DNA from: Papaver somniferum
Taxonomy: Eukaryota; Streptophyta; Magnoliopsida; Ranunculales; Papaveraceae
Assembly: GCF_003573695.1 (NCBI RefSeq)
Contig: NC_039358.1
Span: forward strand, 229,785,560 to 229,849,559
Length of the DNA: 64,000 bases
Direction: 5' to 3'
Positions 31,780-43,974 of the stretch are shown here, in pieces (positions within the stretch are counted from its first letter, which is position 1; each line of letters starts with the position of its first letter). A program made the translations under genes and the position numbers. Below the pieces are notes generated by a model. It was not told where the DNA came from. It saw only the letters and a program-made list of their open reading frames with translations, and made no database searches.

Positions 31780-32295
31780 TGAACATTGACTATCGAGAAT
31801 GCCGGCAGTCATATGTAATTCTCCTGGATATCAAAAGACTACTACCGGCACTCTCGAAATAAATCAATTCCATGCCGTAACTTTGTACCGACAAACAAAT
31901 CAACCTAAAAGTTGTGTCGGTATAGGTGAAAAATTCTCAAGTTTTCCTGTATGTTTTAAGTCCACTACAGGCATGCTCGAATTATTACAAAATAATGTCG
32001 GTACCCAAAACCGGCATATAATGCAACCCAAAATCTATGCCGGTACTGGTGACAAATTCATATACTCTCCTGTATGTTTTAAGTCCACTACCGGCATACA
32101 CGAATTATTATTAAAGACTGCCGGCACTAAAAACCGGCATAGACTTCGACCCAAATTCTATGCCGGTATAGGAAATTCAGTTTTAAGTGAATCTGGGGTT
32201 GGAAACGGCATTGCATTCATCCAAGATTGAATGCCGGAACACAAAACCGGCACCGGATAATACATATTTCAGTGCCGGTACTCACTGAAACTCAA
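31780..32295. repeat. CACTA-like subterminal repeat region
   Basis: About ten TGCCGG(T/C)A or TACCGGCA motifs are spaced 25-60 bp apart. They are embedded in partial duplications such as CCTGTATGTTTTAAGTCCAC (near 31945 and 32065). Motif clusters of this kind serve as transposase binding regions in CACTA elements. A continuous plus-strand open frame (31799-32230) is a by-product of the repeats. Confidence 0.55.
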
Positions 32296-32642
32296 CTGTT
32301 TCAGTTAGGGTTCGCGATTCTAACTTAAACCCATTGATATAAATCGATTTAAACACTCATAAAGTAGTTTAAAATCACTTACCTTCTCACAGAAGCAATG
32401 GTTGCGAGAGGTTGATTCTCCGAATCTTCTTCTTCTTGCACTTGAGCAATCTTAGCAATTCTTTGTTCCTGTTTTTGTTGAGCAATCGATTTTGAGTTCG
32501 ATTGGGCATTTGTTTTCCTTCGTGGAGGTATTGTTTATGATTCAGGTAGGTTAATCGACGAAGAAATTTTTGAATCGACGAAGAATCGATGAAGAACAAT
32601 GATTTTTTTTTTCAAAACCTAACCCTAAGAGTGCCGGTAGTG

Positions 32643-33160
32643 AATTGAGGGAATGGGGGATATGTTTTGGTTATTTGATTTTTATGTTTTAGGATAAAGG
32701 GTATAATGGTCTTTTCATAATGTTTTTTAATTAATCAAAGGGTATTTTAGTATTTTTCATACCCAAAAATCACCTCTTAGCACACACCATGGGTTGGGGG
32801 AAGTAATCAATATCCCCCAATTGCTTTTTTTATCCCCCAATTTCGCGTTCTTTATTATCAATGGTCCCGGATACTATATATGATTTGGGCCTATATTCAA
32901 AGTAGGAAATACCATATGGTCCTAGGAATAATATATTAGAGAGAGTCTAGTCCAGTTGACTGAGTCAACTATCTGTTTGGTCCTTTTTGTTAAAATATAT
33001 TATAGTTTGGTCCTAGGGTGACATCACGGATGATGTAATTTTCAAATGGTAGTGGCAGAAATACCCTTTTAATGGGGACCATATATATACTCATTATTAG
33101 GAGAGAAGAGAATAATTTTCAGATTTATTTTCTCTCACCTCCTTTTTTTCTTCTTCTAGA
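32643..33160. other. non-coding flank with TTTGGTCC motifs
   Basis: No gene recognised. It contains TATCCCCCAATT twice (32812-32845) and CTGTTTGGTCCTTTTTGTT (about 32973), followed by TAGTTTGGTCCTAGG. Similar TTTGGTCC pairs occur in inverted orientation at about 60090-60160 beyond the nested gypsy element. Removing that element would bring the two blocks about 1.2 kb apart, so they may be ends of an older DNA transposon. Confidence 0.3.
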
Positions 33161-33640
33161 TTTACTTTTTTTTTTCTTCTTCTTCTTCTTCTTCTTCTTC
33201 TTCCTTCTACTACTGTTTACGATGGTGTGTTAAGATGAAGATGATGATGAAACGATGAAGATTTGTATGTTTTTTTCTTTGTGTTTGTTGTTGTTTGCTG
33301 TTGAAGATGGTGGAGATGATGAAGACGATTTTTTAATGATTTTTTCTTCACTTTTTTGTCTATGCTGTTGCTGTTGATGATGAAGAAGATGAAGATGATG
33401 ATGATGAAGACGACGATGATTTTTCATTTTTTCGTCATTTTTTCCTGCTGCTGCTTTTGAAGATGATGAAAAAGATGAAGATCTGCTATTGTTGCTGCTG
33501 TCAAAGAAGATGAAGATTGAAACGAAGATGATGAAGAAGATTTTCGATGTTGCTGCTGCTGTTGAATGACGAAGAATTTATTTCTGCTGCTGTTGAAGAC
33601 GACGAAGATGATGATGCTGCAGTTCATTCCATAAATGAAG
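33160..33640. repeat. trinucleotide-rich low-complexity region (TTC and GAT/GAA)
   Basis: A TTC run at about 33174-33203 is followed by interleaved GAT, GAA and GCT triplets. Long open frames on both strands here (His- or Ser-rich) come from the triplet composition and are not genes. Confidence 0.7.
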
Positions 33641-33649
33641 TCTGTTTTT

Positions 33650-34008
33650 TTAGGTTTTTGTATGAAGTTCATTTCTGGAATGAACTCTGTTTTTTTTTTA
33701 GGTTTTTATATGGAGTTCATTTCTGGAATGAACTGTTTTTTTAGGTTTTTATATGGAGTTCATTTCTGGAATGAAGTCTGTTTTTTTAGGTTTTTATATG
33801 GAGTTCATTTCTGGAATGAAGTCTGATTTGTATAGGTTTTTATATGGAATTCATTTCTGGAATGAAGTATGATTTGTATAGGTTTTATATGAAGTTCATT
33901 TCTGGAATGAAGTCTGTTTTTTTAGGTTTTTATATGGAGTTCATTTCTGGAATGAAGTCTAATTTGTATAGGTTTTTATCAGGAGTTCATTTCTGAATGA
34001 AATCTGTT
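33650..34008. repeat. minisatellite, about 45-bp unit, about 8 copies
   Basis: Tandem copies of a unit containing GAGTTCATTTCTGGAATGAA, then GTCTGTTTTTTTAGG and TTTTTATATG. The unit core TTCATTTCTGGAATGAA is a near inverted repeat and contains TTCTGGAA, the core of a heat-shock element (TTCnnGAA). Later copies vary (GATTTGTATAGG replaces GTTTTTTTAGG). The array ends at the target duplication (ATAGT) of the large gypsy insertion. Confidence 0.7.
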
Positions 34009-34366
34009 TTATAGTTGTTTGAGGGTGAAAACGGTTTCTGCTGATTCTGGTAATTTCGGGTGTGTGGGTGAGAAACGAATTTAAACCCCTAAACAATGTA
34101 CTGCAAGGGAGTAATTTAGATTCGAGAGATCAATCTGTACAAATACGGCCTAAACCAAGAAACGACTGTTCCAAATTTGCTTCGGTCACAAAGTGAAGGA
34201 GAAGGGTTGGTTTTGGGGAGGGAAACGAAGAAAATGTTGAGACCAGAACAGTTGATTCTGGAAGAGTGGTTGTTTTCTACGACTTGTATCAGAAAGTGGG
34301 AAGCTAATAGATGGAAAGCTAGCAAATGTTTTCTGAGTGTTGTATGCTCCTCACCTGAACTTGTTG

Positions 34367-34836
34367 TGTAGTTGCAGGAAATCCTACACTACACCCGTCA
34401 CAAGATTTCATTAACATTCAACTCATTTTTGGATTAACAATCTTAATTTTATTGATGAATCTTTGAACAATCTTACAAGAAAAGATAAAAGAATCAAGAA
34501 TAACCACTGCTCTAGATTTTCTCTCTCCTATTTACTTGCTTCTCACTCAGAAAAGATCTCTCTCTTTTCCTTTACAACTGAACGGCTATTTATAGGGAAT
34601 TACATAGTGGATGACAGCTAATCTGTCCTTTATTTTTGGATATGGCTTGCGAAATTCTCGCAACATTACAAATGTTAATCTCGCAAACTCCCTAATTTTT
34701 GCAGGACCATCACATTTTTCTCATGATTTAGCTGACGTGTTTATTATTTCGTTTCTGAAGTTGTTTTGCGACACTGTTGTGTTGTGTTGTTAATAATTTC
34801 ACTGAGGCATTATTGTTGCGAGATTCTGATCCTACA
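34367..34836 (-). repeat. left LTR of the Tat-like element
   Basis: 470 bp; pairs with 42875-43347. On the minus strand CTATAAATAG (34586-34595) is a likely TATA box. Scattered differences from the other LTR (for example GGCTATTTATAGG against GACTATTTATAGG) suggest a moderately young insertion. Confidence 0.85.
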
Positions 34837-35208
34837 TCTTGCCTCTTATCGATCATATCTTCTCTGCGAAGTAGAAAACGATGTGAGAAATGCCGCAGCT
34901 GTCCATCTCTTCATATTCTGCATTTATCACACGTATCCTTTCTTCTATCTATTTCTTGACACGTCTTCTGTAACCGCTGCTTTTCAACCGCTCACGTCTT
35001 TTCGCATTAATGGTGTTTATTTCTTCGAGTAAAAAAAATCTTCTTTATATATTCTTCTTACTCTTCTTTCCATTTTCTTTTTATTTTCTCTTCTCTTTTT
35101 ACTCTCTCATCTCTGCAACTCTATTGTTCTTCCGTAAGTTCTGCTACTATAATTCTTCCCTCTTCAATCTTTTTACTTTTGATTCATTTTCATACTCTAT
35201 ATTCAGAT

Positions 35209-37917
35209 ATGCCTCCAAGCGGTCAAAAGAATGAGAAAACTTTTAAGGAAATCCAAAAAGATCTCGACGAGAGAGGTTTTACACTTTCTACCATTCCTGG
35301 TGCAAGTGCCAAATCAATTCTTTCTATTTAACTTTTTTCTGATCAACACTGTGGTGATCAGATAATCATACTTTCGCTGGGTAAAATTCTCGCAGGTCTC
35401 CCCATTCCTCTTTATGACCCTGACATTCCTTTATTTTATGAGATTCCCGCTCATCCAGACTTCTCGCGAGCTATCTTTCAATTAAGTGGAGATTGCATCC
35501 GTTTAATGTTGGAGTTCGCTAACCGTGGTGCTGGTAAAGGATATATCTACTCTAAAGAACTTATGGATCCTAAATTCGCAGACTTAGAGATAATCGCTGA
35601 AAAATACACAGTAGCGAGTTTCTTTGAGAATTATGAATTGATCTCCATGAATAAAGAGAATACTCGCTGGGGTGTTCGTTTGAAAAGGAAAGATAATATT
35701 GATGAAGATAAAATACTCATGCATGACATTGTTTGGAACTCTGGTAAGAACGCAACCCCTCTCCAATCCAAAGATGATAAATGGTGCGTTTTTCCTTTGA
35801 TGCTGAAAGGACCTTACATTGCTGGGTCAAATGTTCTTCCTGAGAATCTCGCTACTTATCAACCTTGGGTATTCTCTTGGCCCGATAAGAATAAATAGTT
35901 ATGTTTCTTCGAGTTTCGCCCACTTTAAATTTTTTTATTTATCTTTATCCTTTTGTTCGTTGATTCTTGCGACATTCTACAGATCCAGAAACTGAAAGAT
36001 AACTACCACAGGACTGGGAAGGCTAATACCTTGTTAGCTCTTCGTTCATACACAGATGAGGTAAGAAATATTCTCTTATGATTTTAAACAATATATTGTT
36101 GCCTCTATTTCTTATTTCTATTTGTGTGTGAAGGTTATCACTGAAATAGAAGAGCCTACCAATGTTGCGAAGACTTCTGATAAAGGCAAAGGTGCTCTTT
36201 GCAGGGAAAAACCAATTGCTCCTCCTTCAAAGAAGAGAAAAATCCGTTCTTCCTCTCCTTCAAATATTCCTTCTCATGAAAACTCCTAGAGTGATGAGGA
36301 TGATGAGGATAATGGTGACCCTTCTGCAAATGAAGATTCTCCATCTGAATATTCTATGGCTAAGCTCTCTGGCATCTTTTCTGATTCTTGGCAAGGAATG
36401 GGAGATAGTCAACTTGATAATACCTGCAAAGCTCTCGCCACTATTTGCGATGTTTCTTTATTGGATGGTGATAGTTCTCTTCGCGGAGTTTCTAAATCGG
36501 TGACTCCCAACTTCCTGCATTCTCTTAATAGTATGGTATACTTTCGTCTTTTTACTTCTTCATTATTGTAAATCAAAATCTCTTTCTAGTTTAATACTTT
36601 TTACATTTTCTCGCAGGTTGGAAAAGCTTCTTTCGCTGTTTCCTCAGATCTGGAGAGGAGACGCGAAATTCTTGAAAAAAAGAATCTTCAATTTCGTACA
36701 AAGAATGAGGAACTGGAAGCTGAAGTCAAAGGTCTTCGCGAGAAGAACAAACAACTATAAATTGATTCTTCTTCGTACAAGAATAAAATCTCTAGTCTTC
36801 AGCAAGCTAATAATTAACTCTATGGTATGTTACTTTTATCCTTTCCCTTCATTCATTCATCCTGTTGTTTTATCTTATTTGATTGATCCTTTTTGCAGAC
36901 ATTTATGGTCTTTCTGATGAAGCTACCGTTCTTCGTAAATTTCCTAATGCCTTGGATAATGACACCCTTCTTGAGCATATTAATAAATCTTTAAATAGTT
37001 TCTCAAATGATAAAATTTCATCCCTTTCTCCGAATGAACTGAGATCCAAATTTCGCCTATTAGAGATTGACCATAGATCTAGTTTAGGCTTAGCCAATCA
37101 ATTTAAGCGTTTCTTTCTTAATTTTAAAGAGAAAATCAATGAGCTAAGAACCAAAATTAGAGGTCTCATAGATGATAAGGTGCTGAGACTTTGGAGAAAT
37201 TCCAAGAAATTCTTCTTAAAGTTCAACTTGAACGGGATGAAGCTAACCGCCAAAATTCCGTGCTTAACGAGAGAGAAAACCAAATTCGTTCTCGTCTCCT
37301 TATAAATAATGAGGATTAATTCGCTTGGGCTGCGAAAATCTTAGACATGCCAGAAAATATTTAGGTGTAAATGTTAGTCTCCAAGTTAAGCATACAACCT
37401 TGATTAGAGATATGATTTCTGAGAGAGAAGTTCATTAACTGCTTTCCTTAATTAATCTTTGGTTTTTCACGAGTTTTTATCAAGTTACTGATTAATTGCT
37501 ATATGCTTCGCAGAATCTGAAAGTAGATATCGCCAAAGAGTTGAGGAACTTGAAGCTGAAAAAGAGGAACTCGCAAAGAATCTTTCTTCTCGCAACGACA
37601 AATATTCTAGACTAAAGAATCAAATCAAGATCACTGTTGCGAACTTTGAGAACAACGTTCTGCATTTTCGCAATCAAACTATTCAAATGGTTTGTGATGA
37701 CCATAATATTCCTCACTCTGATTATGCTTGTCTCTTGGAGGAGATCCCAAAGAACATTCCTAGTCTAACCATCTCTGATAGCGAAGCTGATGATAAAGAA
37801 TCTGATGGTGATGAAGGTTCTGATGGAGATAAAGGTTCTCATGCAGACGAAGAAGAGAGCAAATCTGATGAAGATGATGATGGATCAACAAAGAGTAGTC
37901 TTTGTTTCTTTTTTTGA
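35209..37917 (+). pseudogene. antisense ORF (gypsy-type transposon domain protein), broken
   Basis: Opposite in orientation to gag-protease. From ATG 35209 (MPPSGQKNEKTF...) one frame runs to 35898 with one stop near 35329, encoding DPDIPLFYEIPAHPDFSRAI, DCIRLMLEF and ENTRWGVRLKRKD. This is like the antisense ORFs of plant Tat/Retand elements (putative gypsy type transposon family). Later pieces (36160-37300) are charged and coiled-coil-like in shifting frames with intron-like gaps. The last (37500-37917) ends in an acidic tail of Asp, Glu and Ser repeats (DSEADDKESDGDEGSDGD). Stops and shifts make it non-functional. Its role in such elements is not established. Identity by position and wording is moderately sure. 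Confidence 0.55.
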
Positions 37918-39537
37918 TCTTCTGTAATACTTGTACATTTATTCATTCTTTTTGTATATTTGCGAATTCTCTTGGTTCCCCATATTCCTTAATATATAAG
38001 TTTCTTTTATTTTGACATGCATTCATTAAGATAATTCTTCCTTGAAATATGGTTAATCAACATAATCATAAATTTTTAACTTTCTGCGTAAATTTATCTT
38101 GTGGAGACAAATAACATTTTTTGATTTCATTCATTCCCATACTTGCCTCTGTTATTTGTATCCAAATGAGAGATTTTGCAGATTTCTCTTATTTTGTGCC
38201 TCAGCTTCGCAGTTGTTTCTGTATAATTTCGCAATCATATGCGAAGTGAATTTTGATTCTTTCTTAAAATTTCATTTTTGTGTGGTCTTATTTTTCCTTC
38301 CTAGTTAAAGGTCTTATCATGCCACCCCTTGTCATTGCGACAAAATCGTAGGACGTCCTTGCACTTTCATGCAAAAACCCATTGATCTTGCTTTAACTTT
38401 TTCTTTTGTATTATTGACTTTTCAGGAATGTTGCGACAATATCACAGGCCTAAATATTCTTGCGAAAATAAATCCCCATTACATTGCCGTCTTGCGACGA
38501 AATCGCAGGACGTCTTCGCACTTTCATGCGAAAACCCATTGATCTCGTCTTATCTCTCTCTTTAGTATTATTGCCTCTTCAGGATTTTCGCACAAATATG
38601 ACAAGCCTTAATACCCTTACGAGTAAAAATCCTCAAGACATTTGCGTCTTAAGACACTTATCAGCTCCCTAATGGAGGGTGCCGCCGTTATCTTCCCTCT
38701 GGTTTCCCTTTCAAGGAGGCGTACCTCTACCATACAAGGTTGGCTCCTCCCATCCGGTCTTAACAATAACCAGTTGTTTTCGCAGCCTCTTATCCCTTTT
38801 ACCTATAGGGTTTATGGTTACGAGACTGCACCCTAAGTGGGGTTTTCTTCGGGCCGAGTGCAGTATAATCCAAGACTTGTCAAGAATGGCAAGGTACGCT
38901 CCAGACTCCCCTGGCACTCTTGACTCAACCGTGTACCTCGGAGCCTTGGTCAGATTCTGTACTCCTTAGGAGAGTCCTTATTACCTTAGTCGCCCAACCT
39001 AAGTCATATGCTTAAGCTGAGAATCCAAGGTGCCTCTCCCTGATGGGCTTTATTGACTCCAAATATCCATGACTCAGGTTCCGGTGGCGGTGTAGCCTTT
39101 CCCTGAGCCATTTAACAGGTACCCCCTTATATGACGTACTTTAGGTCTTACATTTTCCTCTTGAGAAATTGTATTCGCGAACTAGGGTGTACGCAATAAA
39201 GGTTCTACCCTTTCTCTTTTGTGATTGTTCTCTGATTGTCTTTTGTAGAATTCATTATCTCTGCGAGATTCTCGCATATCATCATATCGTATTTGCATTT
39301 CGCAATCTTAATTTTGTCATTCACTAAAATGTATTTTTGAGGATTTTATTTGTTTCGAGAGTGTCGCAACAAATCAATCATTCATACATTTCTTATTTTT
39401 ATTACCTTTTCCATTCTCTGCTTCTTTGTTATTTACTGCTACTGCTTCCTTGGTAGTGGTATGTTCACCATTTCTTATTCTGAGCTAGCATTAATTTCGC
39501 AACATTTCTTCTTCTTTTCGTTCGATTGCATCCACCA
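37918..39537. other. non-coding internal region of the Tat-like element with a 150-bp direct repeat
   Basis: Two diverged copies lie head to tail: 38325-38475 and 38485-38640. Both contain GACAAAATCG or GACGAAATCG, then AGGACGTC, CACTTTCATGC and AAACCCATTGATCT. The segment 38665-39130 resembles untranslated retroelement sequence. Pol domains expected between protease and 3' LTR are missing. Confidence 0.5.
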
Positions 39538-40056
39538 TCAATCTCTCACTTCTTTGTGTCTCTTTGATCTTGCGTCGCCAACTTTCCTTTTGTTTGCTCT
39601 TCCTTCGCAGGATTCTACCTCAGTTTCGTAACATTTCTTTCCTTCAACCCAATATCCTTTTATGATTCCTACACCGCTGGGGTGAGGGAATTTGATGCAC
39701 TGGTGGAAAGTTGAAGCTACACCTAGAATCCCATGTAGCCAAGGTCGACCAATTAATTCATTGTAGGGTGATTCTACGTCAACGACACATAACAAGATTT
39801 CAGAAGATATTCCCTTCAATGGAATTCGCATAGTAACCTCCCCTTTAGGCTTGTTGGCAGTACCATTAAAACCATATATCTTATATGTTGATGGTATAAG
39901 ATCATCATCTCTTCCTCCCATAGTTTTATAAGTATGATAAAATAAGATGTTCACAGAGCTTCCAGTATCGATTAGAATCCTATTAATTGCCCATGAATCT
40001 TCAGCTTCATCATTATCATCTTCTTGCGGTTTTGGATTAATTTCTAATTTTACCAC
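39538..40056 (-). pseudogene. retropepsin (gypsy aspartic protease) of the Tat-like element
   Basis: 172 residues, open, overlapping the preceding gag fragment by a few bases in another frame, which suggests a frameshift between them. It has the catalytic motif RILIDTGSSVNILF and the second retropepsin motif YNELIGRPWLHG, then STFHQCIKFPHPSGV, as in Tat/Ogre pol. In a live element it would cleave the Gag-Pol polyprotein. There is no downstream reverse transcriptase, so the protein is an orphan fragment. Confidence 0.75.
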
Positions 40057-42730
40057 CTATGGATTGTCATGTACATCTCCACCTTCGGGACTTCTTCTGC
40101 GGTAAAAGAAATAGTCTGTTTCTGCCATTCCTCTAGTGGCGAGATTTTCGCAATGTTCATAATTTCTCTTCCATCATTGTATCTTGCGAACACTCTACTC
40201 AAAACATTGTCATGAAAATCTTCAATTGTCTTGTATGAATGTACAATAGAGTGACAGAATAGATTCTTTGCTTTTGCACCAACTTCTATGAAGAATGTTT
40301 CCTTCTTTTTCACCGTGTTTACTCTGTGATGCTCTGGTGGTGGTGGCGGCAATGGTTGAGATTGTGGGTGCTCTACCAAAAAGTGGTTTAGTTTTCCTTG
40401 ATCTATCATTCTCAGAATAATTCTTTTTATATTTTTGCAATCATTTGTAGTATGTCCATGAAAATGATGATAACAACAAAACTCATGACTTCTGTGGTTT
40501 GGAGGTGGTTTCATTCCCATGTTCCATGGTGTTGGTATATTCTCCATAAAAATTATTGCTTCCCATATTTTATCCACACTTGCATTTAGAGGTGGCATCT
40601 TGATTTCTTCCCATACTACCTTGTGACCTCCTTGTCCTCTATTATAGTTTTGTCTTTGACCTCCATAAGTTTCTTGCGTCTGATCGAGTCTTTGAATCTT
40701 GTTATTTCCACCACGATTGTAGAAATTTCATTATCTTTCATACTCCTCTTGATATCGGCTTCCCATAGCCACCAGTTTCTGTTGATTGTTGCCCGTCACC
40801 TTTTCTTGTTGTACTTGCGAAGTGCTCGCCACTGTGTTTATTAGTTTGGGTAATAAGCTTGCATTCGCTGTTTGTGAACTGGTGTTCGCAACCGGGTATG
40901 ACTCCATTTCATTTTTCCTTTCCTCTAGAGCAATATATTCTTTCTGAAGTTCTCGCAATTCAGTCATTGTGATCCTATTCTTGACTCCGAAAATTTGGAT
41001 ATACAATAGATTGGTTGCAAACATAGCATTGATAAATGATAAGATAAGATATTTCTTATCCACACGGCCATCCATTTCGCTACACATAGTCCTCCATCTT
41101 CTAGTTAGGTGCTTCAAACTTTCGTCAATCCTTTGTTTTAATCCAAACACGTCTTCAATACCAGGTCGCGAAGAATTGTTACTTATATATGCCCCCAGGA
41201 ATGTAGTCTGCAAATGATTGAAGGATGTTATTGTATTCTTTGGTAAACCTTCGAACCATTTTAACGCCTCCCCTGTTAGGCTGGATGCAAAATACTTTCA
41301 TAATACGGCATCATGATTTTCCCATTGTAGCATGCACCTCACATAGGCTTTAATGTGTTGAATTGCACAAGTTGTTCCATCAAAAATAGTGGTTAATGCA
41401 GGAAAATTTCATTTCGGGGGTATTCCTCCTAGTTGTACTTTTCTTGTAAATAGAGTTTTCGCAACTTCCTCTATAGCTTCATCTAATTGTCTTCTTCCTA
41501 CTTCTCCACTATTGTTCAGCATTCCTCTCATTTCTTACAATTCTTTTAAGATTTGTCCATTTACGTCTGAATTTTGATCCATTTGTCTCTTTAATTTCGC
41601 CTCCCTTCTTCTACGTTCATGTCTTTCTTCTCTTGAGAAATTATACATTTCTTTTTAATCATCCCCATCTCGTCTTCTCCTGCGATTCTCTTCCTCATAT
41701 ATATCTTGAATTCGCATATAATGATGTCTCTCATTTTCCCCTCTATTATTTTGTTCATTTCTTATCAATTCCATTCATTGTCTTTCAGCCCTCCTCTGTA
41801 CTCTATCATACTCTTCATTGAGATTTCCGTTATTCCGGTTTTGTGTACTCCTTCTTTCTCGATTGTCTTGATTATTCTGGAAAATTGTCTCCTGAAGCTC
41901 TTGTTCTTCCATTTCCGCTCTCAATCTTTCACGTTCGCAAGTTAAACGTGCTTATTCAGCATAGTGTCTTTCAATTTCCTCTTCAATCGTTTGTTGATTT
42001 CTTTGAGCTTCTCTCTCATGTAAAATTCTCCTTCCTTCCTCTCGATTCCCTTCGCCAGCTTGATTATTTTGTCCCTGATGTTGTCCATCTCTTGATTTCT
42101 ATCATTTTTCCTATCATCAAAAGTTTCATTTTGTGGAACGTAACGATCATCAGTCCTTTCTCTATCTTCGCGATGTTCTTCATTAGGATTTGGTATTTCT
42201 TCTCGACTATTATTTCCAGCATTAACTATGGGTGAGTTTCGCCTCATCTCTCTTCTAGTGGATCTTGAATATGATCTTGTAGTACTTCTCGATTTTCTAC
42301 TTTGTAGTCTCATATTTTCCATCCTCAATTCGTGATTTTGCCTTGTTAGATTTGCATGTTTTTCTGCCTCAGCTCTTCTTTTTTCATGTATTCTTCGTCT
42401 CAACGTTTCTAACGCTCCAATTTCCTCATCTCCATGAATTATTCCTTCATCTACTTCTTGATTTCTCTCTACCTGTCAATGGTTTCTAGTTTGCTGCTCT
42501 TCTTCTACTTCTTCTGCTGAATTTGATTGCCAAGTGTGTATACTCACACTATCATAATCTGTTGTTCCATTTTGTACCAGTGTTTGCTGAATTGGCGGTT
42601 GAACTTGATTTTCTCCATTATTTCTCCTTCTACTAGATTCTTCCATTTCACTTCTCTCCCTTCCAGCAAGTCTTTTACTTCTTCTTCTAGCAGTTGTCGG
42701 TTGTTCCGATACATTTCTACTTCTAGCCAT
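40050..42730 (-). pseudogene. Gag of the Tat-like element, broken
   Basis: Starts at ATG 42730 (MARSRNVSEQPTTARRRSKR) and continues in pieces: 42476-42730, 41942-42403 (very basic, Arg/Glu-rich, coiled-coil-like), 40731-41213 (capsid-like, LKQRIDESLKHLTRRWR) and 40050-40598. The last piece has CCYHHFHGHTTNDCKNIKR, a C-x2-H-x4-H-x4-C variant knuckle typical of Tat/Ogre Gag. Several stops and frame changes separate the pieces. Confidence 0.7.
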
Positions 42731-42874
42731 TATTTCAATACTAACAAATTGTAAGACATTATGTAAGTTTTTTCACCAGTTACCTTCAATTCTAATAAAT
42801 CACAATATTAATCTTCAACTTTTTCTAGAAAAATCTTCAATCTTCAACCCTCATCCCTGTTTCTAGCGCCATTA

Positions 42875-43347
42875 TGTAGTTGCAGGAAATCCTACACTAC
42901 ACCCCTCACAAGATTTCATTAACATTCAACTCATTTTTGGATTAACAATCTTAATTTTATTGATGAATCTTTGAACAATCTTACAAGAAAAGATAAAGGA
43001 ATCAAGAATCTTTTAACTTCTCTAGATTTTCACTCTCCTATTTACTTGCCTCTCACTCATAAAAGATCTCTCTCTTTTCCTTTACAACTGAACGACTATT
43101 TATAGGGAATTACATAGTGGATGACAGCTAATCTGTCCTTTATTTTCGGATATGGCTTGCGACATTCTTGCAACCTTACAAATGTTAATCTCGCAAACTC
43201 CCTAATTTTCGCAGGACCATCACATTTTTCTTATGATTTAGCTGACGTCGTTTATTATTTGGTTTTTGAAGTTGTTCTGCGACACTGTTGTGTTGTGTTG
43301 TTAATAATTTCGCTGAGGCATTATTGCTGCGATATTCTGATCCTACA
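42875..43347 (-). repeat. right (5') LTR of the Tat-like element
   Basis: 473 bp, TGTAGTTGCAGG to CCTACA, followed by target duplication TGTTG. The promoter side of the element; CTATTTATAGG at about 43096 gives a minus-strand TATA box. Confidence 0.85.
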
Positions 43348-43974
43348 TGTTGTTCGGTGGAAATAGGTAATTCCTATTTATACAATTCGAAGTGAAACGT
43401 ACTCTGGTCTCATTAAGAATTGGAAAACGGGTGAGTAAATGGGAGGAGTGGTAACCGGTAATGCCCGGAATTGTTGTTCCATAACAGAAAGCTTTTCACC
43501 ATTACTCCCTGTATTTTCTAACCGCCTCATCCTTATGATACTTTCTTATAACGGGCGTAGTGTACGCCGCACACTGTAAACCACCAAACCAATACCCAAT
43601 GAGCATCCCCCAGTTTGTGACATGCGTTGATGTCTCGAGTGTTTTCATGGAAAAAATGTAGCATGTTGTTGTCGTCCGGCAAGTCGAGCTTGGGAGACTT
43701 GCCGGCTTGGTGACCTTCGACGGTCGAGATTTTGCATCTTAAGAGGAGAGGTAGCCTTGATTATTGCAACCCTTCGTTTGGCATCCAGTGGGATGAAAGC
43801 CTGATCGGTATGGCTTTAATATGACCTGGTTTAGGCGCGGACAAAAGTTAGGGTTTTGGCTTTGTTTAGGCGCGACCAAACTAGCGCCAAAAGTTGTCAT
43901 GCGTTAGCTGGTAACCTTGGACGGCTAAGATCTTCGTCTTAGATGAAAAGGTGGTCGTTGATCGTTGCAGGCCT

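Larger units (their letters stand above)
15382..32642. mobile_element. CACTA-like DNA element, split by an LTR retroelement
   Basis: The right end (32625-32642), read inward, is CACTACCGGCACTCTTAG, a CACTA-type terminus. A candidate left end at 15382 reads CATTACCGGCAT, agreeing at 10 of 12 bases; the 3-bp flanks are AAC and AAT, so no perfect target duplication is seen. Dense TGCCGG(T/C)A motifs in both orientations occur at 15385-15470, 16270-16312, 28862-29085 and 31795-32290, as expected for subterminal repeats. Removing the retroelement (16323-28849 plus one TCAAC) rejoins motif-rich sequence. The cargo is a CCHC/GRF zinc-finger gene and a plant-mobile-domain pseudogene; no TNP2-type transposase was recognised. 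The right end is well supported, the left end is tentative. Confidence 0.45.
34367..43347 (-). mobile_element. Tat/Ogre-like gypsy element, pol lost, with antisense ORF
   Basis: LTRs at 34367-34836 and 42875-43347 (470 and 473 bp) begin TGTAGTTGCAGG and end GATCCTACA. Target duplications TGTTG are perfect (34362-34366 and 43348-43352). On the minus strand the right LTR is followed by TAATGGCGCTAGAAACAGGG (primer site), and the left LTR is preceded by purine-rich GATAAGAGGCAAGA. Gag fragments (42730 to 40050) and a retropepsin (40056 to 39538) are in minus orientation. An ORF relic of opposite orientation (35209-37917) fills the place near the 3' LTR. No reverse transcriptase, RNase H or integrase was found. 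Confidence 0.9.

Noticed and set aside
31799..32230. 143-residue plus-strand frame with repeated segments
   Set aside because: It is the translation of CACTA-like subterminal repeats containing TGCCGG motifs, not a gene.
33160..33640. His-, Ser- and Gln-rich open frames on both strands
   Set aside because: Generated by TTC, GAT, GAA and GCT triplet runs; no start context, no domain, both strands open.
36903..37283. Minus-strand frames opposite the antisense ORF
   Set aside because: Short shadow frames without domain similarity; the plus-strand coiled-coil pieces fit the antisense ORF better.
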